This document shows positions 2,946-5,304 of a DNA stretch of 5,304 nt, piece by piece. The stretch lies in the NCBI GenBank assembly GCA_964507235.1, contig CAZDPE010000141.1, positions 1 through 5,304 on the forward strand, in the 5' to 3' direction. The stretch comes from Suilimivivens sp964507235 (GTDB taxonomy: Bacteria > Bacillota > Clostridia > Lachnospirales > Lachnospiraceae). Below the pieces are notes generated by a model. It made no database searches, was not told the origin of the DNA, and saw only the letters and a program-made list of their open reading frames with translations. Made by a program: the position numbers and the translations under genes. Numbering within the stretch: the first letter of the stretch is position 1; every line of letters starts with the position of its first letter.

Positions 2946-5304
2946 TATTTTTCTGCATTGATTTTCATAGTAAGGGCAATTCTCTTCTTAGGCACATCTA
3001 CGGAAAGCACCTGCACATCCACAATATCGCCTACACTGACAGCCTCCAGGGGATGCCTGATAAAGCGCTCGGTAATCTGCGAAATATGTACCAGTCCGTC
3101 CTGATGAACTCCTATATCCACAAATACGCCAAAGTCAATTACATTGCGGACTGTTCCTTTTAAAATCATGCCGGGCTTTAAATCCTTCATATCCAGAACA
3201 TCGCTTCTCAAAATGGGAGCAGGCATGTCCTCTCTGGGGTCCCTGGCAGGCTTTTCCAGTTCCTTCAAAATATCTGTCAGCGTTATTTCACCGATTCCGA
3301 GTTCATCAGCCAGCTTCTTTTTATCAGTAATTTTCTTTTCTAAAGTGCTGATAGCTGCTGCGCCTTCCGCTTTGCTTAAGGAGCCGCCTCCTGATGCTTT
3401 GCTGCCGGAGGTTTTAACAGTGTCATCTCCATCATCTGCCAGCGCCATGCCGCCCATAGCTGCCGCCAAAGCCCTGCCCATAGCGGTATTGGTGTTTCTG
3501 ATTACCACCTTCCGGCCTTTCGGTTTTCTTTCCTGCCCGGGTGAAGGAGCATCCTGTTTCAAAGCTCCTGTAACGCCTTTTTTCTTCGCCGCTTCCTTCT
3601 GGGCTTTTCTTACATCTTCCATGGTAAGTCCCATTTTTTCAAGAAGCTTTCCTGCCGCCTCATAGCTTTCGGGATGGACGCTGGTGGCATCCAGCGGATT
3701 ATCTCCGTCTAAAATACGCATAAAGCCTGCACACTGCTCATAAGCCTTGGGGCCTAACTTGGCAACCTGAAGCAGCTGCGCCCTGTTTGTAAACCGGCCG
3801 TTGGTTTCCCTGTAATCCACAATGTTCTTTGCAATTGTCCTGGAAATACCGGAAATATATTCCAGCAAAGAAGCGGAGGCCGTATTTAAATCCACGCCGA
3901 CTTTATTAACGCAGTCCTCCACCACGCCGCTTAAGGCTTCACTTAATTTTTTCTGGTTCATGTCATGCTGATACTGCCCTACTCCAATGGACTTGGGGTC
4001 TATTTTTACAAGCTCCGCCAGCGGATCCTGCAGCCTTCTTGCAATGGACGCCGCACTTCTTTGTCCCACGTCAAAATTAGGGAATTCTTCTGTTGCCAGT
4101 TTGCTTGCGGAATAAACGGAAGCGCCTGCTTCATTTACAATCACATATTGTACCGGCGTATCCAGTTCTTTTATCAGTTCCACTATTACCTGTTCTGATT
4201 CGCGGGACGCCGTACCATTTCCCACGCTGATTAAAGATACGTTGTATTTGCTAATCAGCCGCTTTAATTCCTTTTTAGCTTCCTCTACTTTATTCTGGGG
4301 AGCAGTAGGATAAATTACCTTCGTATCCAGCACCTTGCCCGTGCCGTCTACAACGGCCAGCTTACATCCCGTACGGAAGGCAGGATCCCAGCCCAACACT
4401 ACCTTTCCGGCAATAGGAGGCTGCATAAGAAGCTGTTCCAGATTCTTTCCAAATACGGATATTGCGCCATCCTCGGCTTTTTCTGTCAGCTCGTTTCTGA
4501 TTTCCCTTTCAATGGCCGGTGCAATCAGCCTGTCATAAGCATCTTTAATAACTTCCCTAAGCACAGGAGTTGTATATTCATTTTCAGAAACAATCGTCTT
4601 TTTTGCAAGATACTGCAGAATCCTCTCCTCGGGAGCCGTAATTTTAACAGTTAAAAACTTTTCATTTTCCCCACGGTTCAAAGCCAGGATTCTGTGACCT
4701 GCCGCTTTCTTTACAGGCTCCTCATAAGCGTAATACATTTCATACACGCTTTCCGCCTTTTCGTCCTTTGCAGCACTTACAAGAATGCCTTCTTCCATGG
4801 TGATATTTCTGATATAAATACGGTAATCGGCTTCATCGGAAATACTTTCCGCAATAATATCCTTCGCTCCCTGAAGTGCTTCCTTTACATCCTTTACTTC
4901 CTTTTCCCCACTTACATACTTTTCAGCCTCCTGTTCGAGGGGCGCATCTGCATCCTGCTTTAATATGTACTGTGCAAGGCCTTCCAGCCCCTTTTCCTTA
5001 GCCACGCTGGCGCGGGTTTTTCTCTTGGGTCTGTAAGGACGGTATAAATCCTCAACCACTACCATGGTTTCGGCTGCAAGAATTTTTTCTTTTAATTCTT
5101 CTGTCAGCTTCCCCTGTTCCTCTATGCTTCCAAGTACCTGCTCCTTCTTTTCCTCCAGATTACGTAAGTAAACAAGTCTTTCATGTAAATTACGCAGCTG
5201 TTCATCATTAAGAGAGCCTGTTACTTCCTTACGATAACGGGAAATAAAAGGAATGGTATTCCCTTCATCAATTAACTTTACGGCAGCCTCCACCTGCCAT
5301 TTTT
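2945..5304 (-). CDS. tex: Tex family RNA-binding transcription accessory protein, 5' end cut by the window edge
   Basis: Tex is a cytoplasmic nucleic-acid-binding protein related to eukaryotic Spt6 and linked to transcription and RNA metabolism. The frame stays open to the window edge, reading K-W-Q before the GTG at 5293. That GTG is an internal Val (WQVEAAVKLIDEG is the conserved Tex N-terminus), so only some 10-20 residues are missing. Counting from 5293, the visible 782 residues show the Tex N-terminal helical region (1-190, with NTIPFISRYRKE and LYRPYRPKRKTRA). A YqgF/RNase H-like domain follows at about 297-420 (VVLGWDPAFRTGCKLAVVD). Paired helix-hairpin-helix motifs lie at about 455-530 (LNTASASLLEYISGI; GRFTNRAQLLQVAKLGPKAYEQ). 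A C-terminal S1 RNA-binding domain lies at about 704-778 (GTVRNVIDFGVFVDIGVHQDGLVHIS). An extra linker of about 90 residues (roughly 565-655), rich in Ala, Gly, Lys and Ser, separates the last two parts and makes the protein longer than usual. Nothing is frameshifted. Confidence 0.96.
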   Translation of the reverse strand, partial: KWQVEAAVKLIDEGNTIPFISRYRKEVTGSLNDEQLRNLHERLVYLRNLEEKKEQVLGSIEEQGKLTEELKEKILAAETMVVVEDLYRPYRPKRKTRASVAKEKGLEGLAQYILKQDADAPLEQEAEKYVSGEKEVKDVKEALQGAKDIIAESISDEADYRIYIRNITMEEGILVSAAKDEKAESVYEMYYAYEEPVKKAAGHRILALNRGENEKFLTVKITAPEERILQYLAKKTIVSENEYTTPVLREVIKDAYDRLIAPAIEREIRNELTEKAEDGAISVFGKNLEQLLMQPPIAGKVVLGWDPAFRTGCKLAVVDGTGKVLDTKVIYPTAPQNKVEEAKKELKRLISKYNVSLISVGNGTASRESEQVIVELIKELDTPVQYVIVNEAGASVYSASKLATEEFPNFDVGQRSAASIARRLQDPLAELVKIDPKSIGVGQYQHDMNQKKLSEALSGVVEDCVNKVGVDLNTASASLLEYISGISRTIAKNIVDYRETNGRFTNRAQLLQVAKLGPKAYEQCAGFMRILDGDNPLDATSVHPESYEAAGKLLEKMGLTMEDVRKAQKEAAKKKGVTGALKQDAPSPGQERKPKGRKVVIRNTNTAMGRALAAAMGGMALADDGDDTVKTSGSKASGGGSLSKAEGAAAISTLEKKITDKKKLADELGIGEITLTDILKELEKPARDPREDMPAPILRSDVLDMKDLKPGMILKGTVRNVIDFGVFVDIGVHQDGLVHISQITERFIRHPLEAVSVGDIVDVQVLSVDVPKKRIALTMKINAEK
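3335..3601 (-). other. Low-complexity insertion in Tex between the HhH and S1 regions
   Basis: This encodes about residues 565-653 of the visible Tex. Typical Tex proteins as I know them go almost directly from the LEKMGL-type segment to the LADELGIGEITLTDILKELEKP segment. Here the stretch is first basic (KKKGV, RKPKGRK), then has a short ordered-looking segment (VVIRNTNTAMGRALAAAMGG, about 596-615), then an acidic and Gly/Ser-rich tail. It stays in frame with no stop. It is probably a flexible tether, possibly adding nucleic acid contacts (inference). Confidence 0.6.

Noticed and set aside
3144..3665. 173-codon plus-strand frame
   Set aside because: It lies opposite the Ala/Gly/Lys-rich Tex linker, whose composition leaves the opposite strand open and gives a Ser/Phe-rich spurious protein.
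5291..5293. GTG as the start of tex
   Set aside because: The frame continues upstream as K-W-Q into the window edge, and WQVE is a conserved internal Tex sequence, so this codon is a Val.

Overview
The window looks like a chromosomal segment of a low-to-moderate GC Gram-positive anaerobe, most likely a clostridium of the Lachnospiraceae type. That placement is inferred from strong GGAGG-type ribosome binding sites, an FMN-riboswitch-controlled ECF riboflavin transporter, the Tex sequence style and intrinsic terminators. It is not based on a database match. All three genes lie on the minus strand, so transcription runs from high to low coordinates: tex, then a von Willebrand A (VWA) lipoprotein gene, then ribU. 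Both end genes are cut by the window edges.

Region by region: positions 2945-5304 hold tex, an RNA-binding, transcription-associated protein, lacking only its extreme N-terminus. Positions 2782-2944 are a dense intergenic region with a hairpin overlapping the tex stop codon, a strong intrinsic terminator, and two copies of an operator-like inverted repeat (GTATCA-N8-TGATAC type) 43 bp apart. One copy forms the inner stem of the terminator and the other sits just before the ribosome binding site of the next gene. Positions 1072-2781 encode a 569-residue YfbK-like VWA lipoprotein with a lipobox, an acidic spacer and an intact MIDAS metal site.

Positions 654-1071 contain no protein gene but are fully regulatory. 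They hold an extended -10 promoter, an FMN (RFN) riboswitch aptamer with an unusual 32-nt hairpin insertion in loop L2, a small hairpin with a possible 4-codon ORF, and an intrinsic terminator whose 5' arm is complementary to the 5' edge of the aptamer. Positions 1-653 encode RibU, the riboflavin-binding S component of an ECF transporter, missing about its last 20-25 residues.

Functional logic: when FMN is abundant the aptamer should fold, release the terminator and shut off ribU. When FMN is scarce, the aptamer 5' edge can pair with the terminator arm and allow riboflavin import. Nothing links tex and the VWA lipoprotein functionally to riboflavin. They appear to be separate transcription units that happen to be neighbours. 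I see no mobile element, CRISPR array, tRNA or rRNA, and no clearly new multi-gene system. The novelty is in the two regulatory regions.
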